Positions 52,262-60,384 of a DNA stretch of 64,000 bases are shown here, in pieces. Numbering within the stretch: the stretch's first letter is position 1; every line of letters begins with the position of its first letter. The notes beneath the pieces are model-generated. The model was not told the origin of the DNA. It searched no databases and saw nothing but the letters and a program-made list of their open reading frames with translations. The DNA is from Sulfurimonas sp. HSL-1656 (lineage in GTDB: Bacteria > Campylobacterota > Campylobacteria > Campylobacterales > Sulfurimonadaceae), in contig NZ_CP147915.1 of the NCBI RefSeq assembly GCF_039645585.1, forward strand, positions 1,364,001 through 1,428,000. The letters run 5' to 3'. Position numbers and translations under genes: made by a program.

Positions 52262-53566
52262 TTAAACGATGCTGTCAGGATCCGGATCAACATCCAGATC
52301 GGCCAGATCGCTGTCGTCGAAGAGGTCGAAGTCGTCTGCATCCATCGTACCATGGTTGCCGCCGCCCTGTCCCGGGTTGCTGTCGTCGTCATGGTCTTCA
52401 TCATTGCCGTGACCGTTGTCATGGTCATCGTCGCTGTCCGCATCAGAGTCCGCGTCGGTATCTGTATCGGTATCCGTGTCAGTATCGGTATCAGTGTCCG
52501 TGTCTGTATCGGAGTCATCGTCCGTGTCGGCACCGTGACCGCCGCCGCCCTGTCCCGGGTTGCTGTCGTCATCGTGGTCTTCATCGTTGCCGTGACCGTT
52601 GTTGCCGTCGTCATCCGTGTCGGTATCGGTGTCAGTGTCCGTGTCAGTATCGGTATCAGAGTCCGTGTCGGTATCTGTGTCAGTGTCCGTGTCTGTATCG
52701 GAGTCATCGTCCGTGTCGGCACCGTGGCCGCCGCCGCCCTGCCCCGGGTTGCTGTCGTCGTCGTGGTCATCGTCGTTGCCGTGACCGTTGTTGCCGTCGT
52801 CATCATCGTCGGAGTCATCGTCCGTATCGGCACCGTGACCGCCGCCGCCCTGACCCGGGTTGCTGTCGTCATCATGGTCATCGTCGTTGCCGTGACCGTT
52901 GTTGCCGTCGTCATCGTCATCGTCATCGTCGTCGTTGTCGTCATCATTATCGGTATCGTCATCGTCGTCGTTGTCGGTATCCGTGTCGGTGTCTGTATCA
53001 GTATCCGTATCGGTGTCAGTGTCTGTATCCGTGTCGGTGTCTGTATCGGTATCCGTATCCGTGTCAGTGTCTGTATCAGTATCGGTATCAGTGTCTGTAT
53101 CAGCCGCCGGCTGCGCATCCGCCGGGTTACCGATCTCTTCACCGGTAAAGCCGTGTTCGGCACCTGCGGCACCGGCCTGTTCTGCACCGACGTCACCCCG
53201 AGCGTCATCACGCTGTTCATAGAGCGCACCGTTACTCAGGCCGCTGCCCTGCGCACCGCCCTGGCCGGCTGCCGTTGCACCCATCTCACCCATCAGGGCG
53301 GTTTCCAGTGCCGTTACATCACCGATCAGGGCATCGTTTGCGGCCGTATCGACCGTGACACTGCTGTCAAGCACCACATGCTCGTTCGAGCCGATCTCGA
53401 CGGTATGCCCGTTATTAAGGCTCAGCGCAATCCCGCCTTCACCTGTAATAACCGTGTCATTCTCATGGATGATATCGCCAGAGACGGCAATCTTTTCAAT
53501 GCCGTTCGGTCCAATCACCTTTACTACGCCTTCTACTGCCGTTACCATTCCGATTGCAGTTGCCAT
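52262..53566 (-). CDS. Small LapA-like surface adhesin with retention module
   Basis: A 434-residue acidic protein. Residues 1-95 match the N-terminal retention module of LapA-type adhesins (AIGMVTAVEGVVKVIGPNG, GDIIHENDTVITGEGGIALS, GHTVEIGSNE). TAAG at residues 98-101 is the motif cut by LapG in LapA. From residue 156 onward the protein is Asp/Thr repeats alternating with four units containing NGHGN and SNPGQGGG; three carry GGHGAD, which fits the RTX pattern GGxGxD. The C-terminus DSDLADLDVDPDPDSIV could be the type I secretion signal. It is far smaller than typical LapA proteins and lacks Ig-like repeats. Secreted by the adjacent T1SS. Confidence 0.82.
   Translation of the reverse strand: MATAIGMVTAVEGVVKVIGPNGIEKIAVSGDIIHENDTVITGEGGIALSLNNGHTVEIGSNEHVVLDSSVTVDTAANDALIGDVTALETALMGEMGATAAGQGGAQGSGLSNGALYEQRDDARGDVGAEQAGAAGAEHGFTGEEIGNPADAQPAADTDTDTDTDTDTDTDTDTDTDTDTDTDTDTDTDTDTDTDTDTDNDDDDDTDNDDDNDDDDDDDDDGNNGHGNDDDHDDDSNPGQGGGGHGADTDDDSDDDDDGNNGHGNDDDHDDDSNPGQGGGGHGADTDDDSDTDTDTDTDTDTDSDTDTDTDTDTDTDTDDDGNNGHGNDEDHDDDSNPGQGGGGHGADTDDDSDTDTDTDTDTDTDTDTDTDADSDADSDDDHDNGHGNDEDHDDDSNPGQGGGNHGTMDADDFDLFDDSDLADLDVDPDPDSIV
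52335..53101 (-). repeat. Low-complexity Asp/Thr and GGHGAD repeats in the adhesin gene
   Basis: Hexanucleotide-type tandem repeats coding Asp-Thr occupy several blocks (the longest just below 53101), interrupted by four copies of a roughly 80-base unit coding GNNGHGN..DHDDDSNPGQGGG. Such tracts can gain or lose units by slippage, always in multiples of six and so in frame. Acidic repeats probably bind calcium. Confidence 0.85.
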
Positions 53567-53595
53567 CTCATCTCCTTTGAATGTTTCTTAGCTGT

Positions 53596-53601
53596 ATTAT
53601 A
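53596..53601 (-). promoter_or_regulatory. Candidate -10 box (TATAAT) for the adhesin gene
   Basis: GTCTATAATACAG on the minus strand, 30 bases before the ATG; AAAGGAG is the ribosome site. It would let the adhesin be expressed separately from the upstream secretion genes. Confidence 0.55.
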
Positions 53602-53649
53602 GACACAAAGCTTCTGAGAACTCAATACTACTTTCGTATGAATTTGTTA

Positions 53650-54264
53650 TTATTTGCCACTATTCACCATGATCGCCAGTTCGAGGCGGCTGGCGACGCC
53701 GAGCTTTTCGTACACCGTTTTCAGATGCGTCTTGACGGTCTGTTCGGTGATGTCTGCCGTCTGGGCGATCTCTTTGTTGCTCATCCCGAGCGCCACCATC
53801 TCGGCGAGTTCCCGCTCCCGTGCGGAGAGCGGTTCAAGCGTCTCCTGCCTTCCGGCCGCGATCATGCTGTTTTGCCGGATCATCATCTGAATGAACTCCG
53901 GATAGAGCCAGATATTGCCGCCGACGACGGCCTTGACGGCCTGGTTGATATTGTTGGCGGAAGCGTAGGCGTTCAGCAGGGCACGCGCGCCCCCTTTGAG
54001 CAGCACGATCCCGTCCGAATAGACAGGACTGCTGTTCATCGCCATCACTGCGGTATTGGAGGAGCTGAGATACTGCAGCAGCTCCTCGATCTCGCCGATA
54101 TGCCCGTCATAGTCAAACAGCACGGCGGCGGGACGGACCTCTTCCAGGGCCGCATAGAGCGATCCCAGCTCCTGAAACCCCTGCAGTTTATACAGCCGCG
54201 ACATACCGCTTTTCCAATGCTTCAGTACCGAATCGCGCTTCGAGTAGAGGTAGAGTCGTTTCAT
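53650..54264 (-). CDS. LuxR-family transcriptional regulator (CsgD-like)
   Basis: A 204-residue regulator: receiver-like N-terminal domain with Asp in AAVLFDYDGHIGEIEELLQYL, then a LuxR HTH (LSARERELAEMVALGMSNKEIAQTADITEQTVKTHLK, shown here only to name it by its start LSARERELAEMVA and end TVKTHLKTVYEKL). The receiver is atypical (GARALLNAYAS where a Lys-containing loop is usual). It lies one base after the secretion adaptor gene and 83 before the adhesin, so it is the likely regulator of adhesin expression. Confidence 0.85.
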   Translation of the reverse strand: MKRLYLYSKRDSVLKHWKSGMSRLYKLQGFQELGSLYAALEEVRPAAVLFDYDGHIGEIEELLQYLSSSNTAVMAMNSSPVYSDGIVLLKGGARALLNAYASANNINQAVKAVVGGNIWLYPEFIQMMIRQNSMIAAGRQETLEPLSARERELAEMVALGMSNKEIAQTADITEQTVKTHLKTVYEKLGVASRLELAIMVNSGK

Positions 54265-54265
54265 C

Positions 54266-55654
54266 TTATCGCTCCTTGAAGGCGTTGTCCTTCGTCCGCA
54301 GGAGCGGGCGAAGGATATAGTCGAGGATACTCTTCTTGCCCGTGACGATCTCCGCGTTGACGACCATCCCCGGGATCAGCTTCAACGGGTTTTCGACCGT
54401 ACCGAGGAACGTCTTGTCCGTTTCGATCCAGACCTGGTAATAGGTTTTGCCGTCCGCTTCGTTGATGGAGTCGGGGCTGATCCGCACGACCCGTCCGCTG
54501 AGCCCGCCGTAGATGGAGAAGTCGTAGGCCGTAATCTTGATGACGGCACGCTGGTCGGGGTACAAAAAGGCGATATCACGCGGGTGGACTTTGACTTCCA
54601 CCAGCAGGGAGTCGCCCGTCGGAAGGATATCCATCATCTTCATGCCCGGGGTGACGACCCCGCCGATTGTCGTAACATAGAGACGTTTGACGATCCCGTC
54701 GACCGGCGAGCGCACGAGGGTCCGGCTCACCTGGTCCTCCAGCGCCGTCTGCGACTCTTTGATCCGCTGCATCTGCGCCTCAATGCCGTTGAGGTCCTCC
54801 TTGGCCCGGTTCTGGAACGCCAGCGCCGCTTCGTCGCGTTTGCTCTTGGCCTCTTCGATCATCGCCCGTGTCGACGTGATCTGGTGGCGTGTAGCCGTCA
54901 ACGACTGCTGCACGTTGTTGGCATCACGCTGCAGTTTGATGAAATCGACTTCGGGTACGATGCGCTTTTCCACCAGCGGCCGGTTGATATCGATCTCTTT
55001 CTGCACCAGGGTCATTTCCGCTTCAAGCTGGGTGTAGCGCTCGCGTGCCTCTTTAAGCTCACTGGTCCGCTGTGCTATCTGCGCTTTGAGCGCGCCGATG
55101 CTTTTTTGGAGCTGCTGCTTGTTGCTCTGGTAGAGGCTGCGTTCCTTCTCGATCAGCGCTTTTTGCGCCGGATCGGTTATCTCGGGTTCGATAAATGCCG
55201 TGCCGTAGGCTTCTGCCCGCAGACGGACCGCCCGGGCATAGAGCTCGTCATACTCGAGGCGGTTGCGTTCGACGGTCGAACTGAAGTAGATATCCTGCAT
55301 CTTCAGGAGAGGTTCGCCTTTTTGCACCAGGTCGCCCTCCTTGATCAGGATCTCCTTGACGATCCCCCCTTCGAGGTTCTGGATCGGTTTGATCTGGCTG
55401 CTGGGGACAATTTTCCCGTCGCCTTTGACGACCTCGTCGATCATGGCGTGGTCCGCCCAGACGATGAAGATCGCCACCGTCAGCATCATAATCCAGAGGA
55501 ACAGCCGTGAATGCAGCGCCGTGCGCTCAAGGACCGCGGCCGTACGGCTGTTGAGATACGCGAGCTCCTTTTCCGTCACGGCTTTAGGTCGAAGGTCGTT
55601 CTTATGCTCCGGGCGCTTCGGCGGCTTGTTGGAGAGCATGGATCCGTCAAGCAT
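54266..55654 (-). CDS. Type I secretion membrane fusion protein (LapC/HlyD-like)
   Basis: A 462-residue HlyD-family adaptor: one N-terminal membrane helix (SRLFLWIMMLTVAIFIVWAD), lipoyl-like GDGKIVPSSQIKPIQNLEGG, a long coiled coil (about 150-310) and the C-terminal beta-barrel (LVRSPVDGIVKRLYV ... YPDQRAVIKITAYDFSIYGG). It links the ABC ATPase with the TolC-like pore. It overlaps the ATPase gene by eight bases. Confidence 0.92.
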   Translation of the reverse strand: MLDGSMLSNKPPKRPEHKNDLRPKAVTEKELAYLNSRTAAVLERTALHSRLFLWIMMLTVAIFIVWADHAMIDEVVKGDGKIVPSSQIKPIQNLEGGIVKEILIKEGDLVQKGEPLLKMQDIYFSSTVERNRLEYDELYARAVRLRAEAYGTAFIEPEITDPAQKALIEKERSLYQSNKQQLQKSIGALKAQIAQRTSELKEARERYTQLEAEMTLVQKEIDINRPLVEKRIVPEVDFIKLQRDANNVQQSLTATRHQITSTRAMIEEAKSKRDEAALAFQNRAKEDLNGIEAQMQRIKESQTALEDQVSRTLVRSPVDGIVKRLYVTTIGGVVTPGMKMMDILPTGDSLLVEVKVHPRDIAFLYPDQRAVIKITAYDFSIYGGLSGRVVRISPDSINEADGKTYYQVWIETDKTFLGTVENPLKLIPGMVVNAEIVTGKKSILDYILRPLLRTKDNAFKER

Positions 55655-57800
55655 GATGCACCTCCGACTTGTTCAGGTAAGCAAGGACTTCTTGCTTCGT
55701 CCCGTCCTTGATGATCTCCCCGCGCTCGAGCAGGATGATACGGTCGACCAGCTCGAGTACGGCATCTTTGTGGGTGACGAAGATGGCCGTTTTCCCCTTG
55801 ATCTTCTGGGAGATCCCGAGAATGGCGATGCGTTCGCTCTCTTCGTCCAGGTGCGAGGTCGGTTCATCGAAAAGGACAAACGTGAAACTGTCGATCAATG
55901 CCCGTGCGATCCCGATGGACTGCCGCTGCCCGCCGGAGACGTTGCGTCCCTTTTCCTTGATCTTCATGTTGAAACCGTCGGGGTTCTGGTTGATGTAGCG
56001 CAGGGCCCCGCTCAGGCGGGCCGCCTCGACGATCTCGTGCGAGTCGATGCCGGGATGTTTGAGGGCAATGTTCTCCTTGATCGTCCCCTGCAGCAGGATG
56101 ATCTCCTGCGGTACGTAGGCGATCTCCTTGCGCAGCTCCGCCGGGGCATACTGGTCCATCTCGACATCGTCGACGAGGATCATCCCATCTTTGGGCGCAT
56201 AAAAGCCCATCAGCAGGTTGATGATGGTCGTCTTGCCCGACCCCATCTCTCCCATGATCGCCACGTGCTCGCCGGGTTTGATTGTAAACGAAACGTTGTT
56301 CAGGGCATTCCGCGCCGCATCGGGGTAGGCGAAATCGACATTGACGAACTCGATGTTCCCTTTGAGATGGCGTGCACTGATGAAATCCCGTTCGGTCGGG
56401 TGTTCGATCGCACTGTCCATCACCTTTTCGATCGCCCGGAAGCCTGACCTGGCCTTGTTGAACTGCAAGATCAGCATCACCAGTTTCCCGACCGGGTTGA
56501 CCGCCCGCGAGGCGAGGATATAGGCGACCAGCAGTCCCCCCGTCGTCAGCAGTCCCTGATGGATCATATAGACGCTCGCCACGATGACGGCGACCGTCTG
56601 CACCCGGATCAGGAAGGCCGTGACCGTCGCGATGGAGCCGTTGAGCACACGCGACTTGAGCCCCCGCTGGGCAATTTTGCCGGTCGCCTCCTCCAGTTTC
56701 CACTGCATCACGCTGTTGTAGTTAAAGGCCTTGATCGTCTCAATGGCGTTAAGGCTTTCGAGCAGAATGCTGTTTTTCATCGACGCGGCCTGGTTCGAGT
56801 TACGGATGCTCGTCCGGATCGGCCCCTTGATCAGGAACGCATAAAGCACGATCAGCACGATCGTAAACAGGGGGATATAGACGATGTCTCCCGCCACCCA
56901 GTAGACCACCAGCAGGAAGAGGATGGAGAAAGGGAGGTCGATCACGGTCGTCACGACCGTAGAGGTCAGAAAATTCCGGATACTCTCATACTGTTTCAGG
57001 TCACTTGAAAACGCCCCGACGGAACCGACCTGTTCGGAGAGCTTCATATCCATCACATGCTCGAAGATCTTCGAGGACATGATGACGTCGCTCTTCTTTG
57101 CCGCGATCTCCATAAAGTAGCTGCGCAGGAACTTCAGGAGGGCTTCGAGCACAAAAATGGCGACGACGCCGTAGGTCAGGACCCAGAGCGTATCGAGGGC
57201 CGAGTTCGGGATCACCCGGTCGAAGACGTTGCGCATATACAGCGGCAGGATCAGGATGAAGAGGTTGACCAGGAACGACCCGATCAGGATATCGGCGTAA
57301 ATCGCTTTCGTACGCTTGAGCGTACTCCAGAACCAGTGCCGGCCGTCCTCTTCGGCTTTGTCCTCCTGCTCATCCACCCGGTACCCGAAGTTCTTCTTCA
57401 TCAGGAAGCAGTACCCCAGGTACTCCTCTTCGAGGTGCTCGATGGCGATCCACCCTTCCTGCTCGGGAACCCCGGGGATCAGCACGTTTGCATACTCCAT
57501 ATCTTTGTCAAACTCGAGCAGGACGCAGGCCCGCTCCTCTTTGAGGACAAGGATGCACGGCAGCAGATGTTGCGCGATCTTGCGCAGCGGTTTTTTCTGG
57601 AGCGTACTGGAGAAACCCGCTTTTTCCGCCGCCCGGCTGAACAGGGAGCGGGAGCGCTGCGGATCGGGTTCGAAAAGCTTCGGATCCCTCGGGTCGACCG
57701 GCAGGCCGGCCAGCACGATCTCCTCCGTCACCTCCTGGTGATAGAGTTTCGCGACGGCCAGCAGAGCGTCAAGCAGCCCGGAACTATTGCGTTCGCCCAT
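55647..57800 (-). CDS. Type I secretion ABC transporter (LapB-like)
   Basis: A 717-residue exporter with an N-terminal C39-like domain (about 1-140) that lacks the catalytic Cys of true C39 peptidases, six membrane helices (for example IGSFLVNLFILILPLYMRNV), and ATPase: Walker A GEMGSGKTT, signature VSGGQRQSIGIARAL, Walker B FVLFDEPTSHLD. A non-cleaving C39-like domain is typical for transporters of RTX and LapA-type proteins. Its start adjoins the LapD-like stop without a gap. Confidence 0.93.
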   Translation of the reverse strand: MGERNSSGLLDALLAVAKLYHQEVTEEIVLAGLPVDPRDPKLFEPDPQRSRSLFSRAAEKAGFSSTLQKKPLRKIAQHLLPCILVLKEERACVLLEFDKDMEYANVLIPGVPEQEGWIAIEHLEEEYLGYCFLMKKNFGYRVDEQEDKAEEDGRHWFWSTLKRTKAIYADILIGSFLVNLFILILPLYMRNVFDRVIPNSALDTLWVLTYGVVAIFVLEALLKFLRSYFMEIAAKKSDVIMSSKIFEHVMDMKLSEQVGSVGAFSSDLKQYESIRNFLTSTVVTTVIDLPFSILFLLVVYWVAGDIVYIPLFTIVLIVLYAFLIKGPIRTSIRNSNQAASMKNSILLESLNAIETIKAFNYNSVMQWKLEEATGKIAQRGLKSRVLNGSIATVTAFLIRVQTVAVIVASVYMIHQGLLTTGGLLVAYILASRAVNPVGKLVMLILQFNKARSGFRAIEKVMDSAIEHPTERDFISARHLKGNIEFVNVDFAYPDAARNALNNVSFTIKPGEHVAIMGEMGSGKTTIINLLMGFYAPKDGMILVDDVEMDQYAPAELRKEIAYVPQEIILLQGTIKENIALKHPGIDSHEIVEAARLSGALRYINQNPDGFNMKIKEKGRNVSGGQRQSIGIARALIDSFTFVLFDEPTSHLDEESERIAILGISQKIKGKTAIFVTHKDAVLELVDRIILLERGEIIKDGTKQEVLAYLNKSEVHHA

Positions 57801-59708
57801 TTATACCGCCCCCTTGGCCGGTTCGCCGATCCAGAAGCCCTGCAGCAAATCGATCCCGAGCTTGTGCAGACGGTCTGCCGTCTCCTCGCTGTCGACACCC
57901 GTTGCGATCAGTTCGATATCGATCAGACGGGCGATGGTGAAGAGCGCCGCTTCGCGCTTGCCCTCGGAGCCGACCAGCGAAAGCAGGTAGACCGCATCGA
58001 TCTTCAGGTAGGAGGGCTTGATCCGTTGCAGGAAAGTCAGCTCTTTTTCCGACTCGACCGTAAAGTGGTCGATACCGAACCGCCACCCCTGTTTCTGCAC
58101 GAAGGCGGAGAAGGTCGCCGCCGTCTCCGGCTCGGCCATCACCGTACTGTTGGAAACCTCGAAGGAGAGCTCCAGTTTCTTGGTCTCCCAGGCACTTTTC
58201 CGCTCTGCGAGCCACCCCATGGTCGCACTGTGGGCAATGAAATCCCCAGAAACGTTCACCGCGATCTCGCTGGCATGCAGGGTCTCGCCGACCTTGTCCA
58301 GCACGTAGCGGTCAAGTTCCTCCTGCAGTTCAAGGTGTCCGACGACCGGGATGAATGCCCCGGCATTGAGCAGGCTGCCCTCGAGCTCCAGACGCAGCAG
58401 CAGCTCCTGCTGGACCGTCAGCCCGTTGCGGGAGACGACCGGCTGGTAAAAGGCAACAAAGTGGTCCAGTTTCATGGCGTTGCGCAGATGTTTGCGCCAC
58501 GCGTCGTGCCCCCATGAAGGGACATTGTCATGCTTGGCACGGTAGATAAAAGGCGCCGTCCCCCGTTCGGCTTCCGCCTGCATCAACGCGTAGTCAAGGT
58601 GGCTCAGCAGTTCCGATGCCGCTTCGCCGGCACGGTAGGGCGTCGCCGCGATCGTCACACAGTAGCCGGCACCGCGGCAGCTTTCCGCCGCCGAAGTGAG
58701 CAGGCCTGTCACTTCGGACTCCTCCAGCGACGGGATAATCAGCATCACATCGAACTCGCGGACGCGGCAGGCGACCCCCTCCTCGACGCCGTTGACGATC
58801 CCGCGGGCGATGTCACTGATAAAAGAGAGCACTTTTTGCAGGACGTAGCCGCCCTCTTCATGCTTCACCTTGTCGGGGTCGCACAGCTGGAATGCAGCGA
58901 CATAACCCGAGGAGAAACGGTCTTCGCCCGAGACGAGACTGCCGAGTTTCATCATGAAGAAGTCCCGGTTTTTGAGGTGGGTCTGCCGGTCCTCATACAG
59001 CAGCGTATTGTAACGGGCGACGGCGTCGGCTTCCTGCTTGTAGACCTCTTTGACCTTGTACACCAGGGTATTGATAGCCTGGACGACGTCACGGATCTCC
59101 TTGGTCCTCGGCAGCGAATCCTGGATGATAAACCGGTTGCCCGACACCGCTTCCGCCTGTTCCCGGACCGCTTCGAGCGAACGCAGTACGACCTTCAGCA
59201 TGAAGAAGATCCCGGCCATGGCTATCACGCTCAGAATGACGAAACTGGCGATCACCTCTTTGAAGGCCTCCCACATCTGGGTATAGGCCTGCCCGCGGTG
59301 TCCTTCGATCTGGAGCCGGCCGACCAGCATCCACTCTTTGCCGACGGGAACGGAGGCTACCGCCGGCGGCAGTGCGATGCTGTTGGCGAACCATTCCGGT
59401 ACGGTGTCCAGGGTCAGCGGCGTGTGACGATCGTACAGGATTTTGCCGTCCACATTCCGGTAAACGATCCCCTCGTAAAGCCCGCTGTCGAAGACCGCAT
59501 TGATCATGGTCTCCGCCATCGCGACATCCTCGCCGTCGCTCGCCTTGCTGATCGCCAGTCCCAGTGACGACGCCGTATTGCGCGCGCTGGTATAGAGCTG
59601 GTCCTCGATAAAGCGGACGTTCGTCCGGTAGTTGCTGAACATTGTCATCGCCAGCAGGGCGACAACAAGTACCGACATCGCCAGCGTGATCTCTTTGAAG
59701 AGTGTCAC
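57801..59708 (-). CDS. LapD-like c-di-GMP receptor with degenerate GGDEF and EAL
   Basis: A 635-residue inner-membrane protein. N-terminal helix, periplasmic LapD/MoxY-type domain (about 30-150, RTNVRFIEDQLYTSARNTAS ... GMVYR-like YEGIVYRNVDGKILYD), second helix (ASFVILSVIAMAGIFFML), HAMP, then GGDEF and EAL domains. The GGDEF site is lost (RVREFDVMLI) and the EAL motif reads ELLLRLE, so neither should be enzymatic. In the known system LapD with c-di-GMP sequesters LapG. Overlaps lapG by four bases. Confidence 0.88.
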   Translation of the reverse strand: MTLFKEITLAMSVLVVALLAMTMFSNYRTNVRFIEDQLYTSARNTASSLGLAISKASDGEDVAMAETMINAVFDSGLYEGIVYRNVDGKILYDRHTPLTLDTVPEWFANSIALPPAVASVPVGKEWMLVGRLQIEGHRGQAYTQMWEAFKEVIASFVILSVIAMAGIFFMLKVVLRSLEAVREQAEAVSGNRFIIQDSLPRTKEIRDVVQAINTLVYKVKEVYKQEADAVARYNTLLYEDRQTHLKNRDFFMMKLGSLVSGEDRFSSGYVAAFQLCDPDKVKHEEGGYVLQKVLSFISDIARGIVNGVEEGVACRVREFDVMLIIPSLEESEVTGLLTSAAESCRGAGYCVTIAATPYRAGEAASELLSHLDYALMQAEAERGTAPFIYRAKHDNVPSWGHDAWRKHLRNAMKLDHFVAFYQPVVSRNGLTVQQELLLRLELEGSLLNAGAFIPVVGHLELQEELDRYVLDKVGETLHASEIAVNVSGDFIAHSATMGWLAERKSAWETKKLELSFEVSNSTVMAEPETAATFSAFVQKQGWRFGIDHFTVESEKELTFLQRIKPSYLKIDAVYLLSLVGSEGKREAALFTIARLIDIELIATGVDSEETADRLHKLGIDLLQGFWIGEPAKGAV

Positions 59709-60361
59709 AATCCCTCCTTTTCAATGCGCTGCAGAAATACAGCCCACTCTTTGTTTCGTGTCGACCCGCCCGCCAGGGTCCGGCCTCTTCCCTTCTGGGT
59801 ATTCAGGAAAAGCGATTCCGCATTGAAACTGTAGACATAGACCAGGTCTTTGCGTTTCGTCGCCGGAAAAATACGGTAATTGAGATTATCAAGGACCAGC
59901 GGAACGGCTCTCGGGTTTTCATAATAGGTTAGCACCATATGGGCCTGATTGAACCTGATTGCTTTGACGTAGGTAAAATAGAGTTTCTGCTCGGGAACGC
60001 CCAGGCGTTTAAGCGCAAAATACTTTGCGATGACGTAGTCTTCGCAATCCCCCCGGTCACGGGTCAGAAATTCGCTCGGGCGTGCCCAGTAATCCTCGAC
60101 GCCCCAATTCTCCAGGTCGGAAACGAAACGGACACGATTGAAGAAGTCGTTGACCCCCTCAAGCTTTTCCATTTCACTTTTGTTCCGAAGGTCCCGGAGC
60201 ATTTTGTCCATAGCCTCAAAACGTTTCTTGGCAAAATAGTCCTCTTTTTTTGCCTTGGAAGCGGCCAGGGCAGGCTCCACCGCCAACAACGGCGCACCTT
60301 CTCCCGCCCAGACGAACAGAACCAGAAAAAGTGCAAGAAACCTGGGCAAACCAAGCACCAC
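59705..60361 (-). CDS. LapG-like periplasmic cysteine protease
   Basis: A 218-residue bacterial transglutaminase-like cysteine protease. Signal-like N-terminus (LPRFLALFLVLFVWAGEGA); catalytic triad visible as Cys106 in TRDRGDCEDYVIAKYF, His141 in NQAHMVLTYY and Asp158 in LVLDNLNYRIFP. LapG cuts the adhesin retention module at a TAAG/PAAG site when c-di-GMP is low. Start is one of two GTG codons (60361 or 60358). Confidence 0.9.
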   Translation of the reverse strand: MVLGLPRFLALFLVLFVWAGEGAPLLAVEPALAASKAKKEDYFAKKRFEAMDKMLRDLRNKSEMEKLEGVNDFFNRVRFVSDLENWGVEDYWARPSEFLTRDRGDCEDYVIAKYFALKRLGVPEQKLYFTYVKAIRFNQAHMVLTYYENPRAVPLVLDNLNYRIFPATKRKDLVYVYSFNAESLFLNTQKGRGRTLAGGSTRNKEWAVFLQRIEKEGL

Positions 60362-60384
60362 CTTGTTGTCTTGTCGCCGGACGC

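Noticed and set aside
52335-53101. CRISPR-like array
   Set aside because: The periodic units are protein-coding repeats without unique spacers of constant length.
52352-53602. 416-codon plus-strand frame of Val/Ile/Arg repeats
   Set aside because: Shadow of the Asp-Thr repeats of the adhesin gene; the minus strand has promoter, ribosome site, retention module and terminators.
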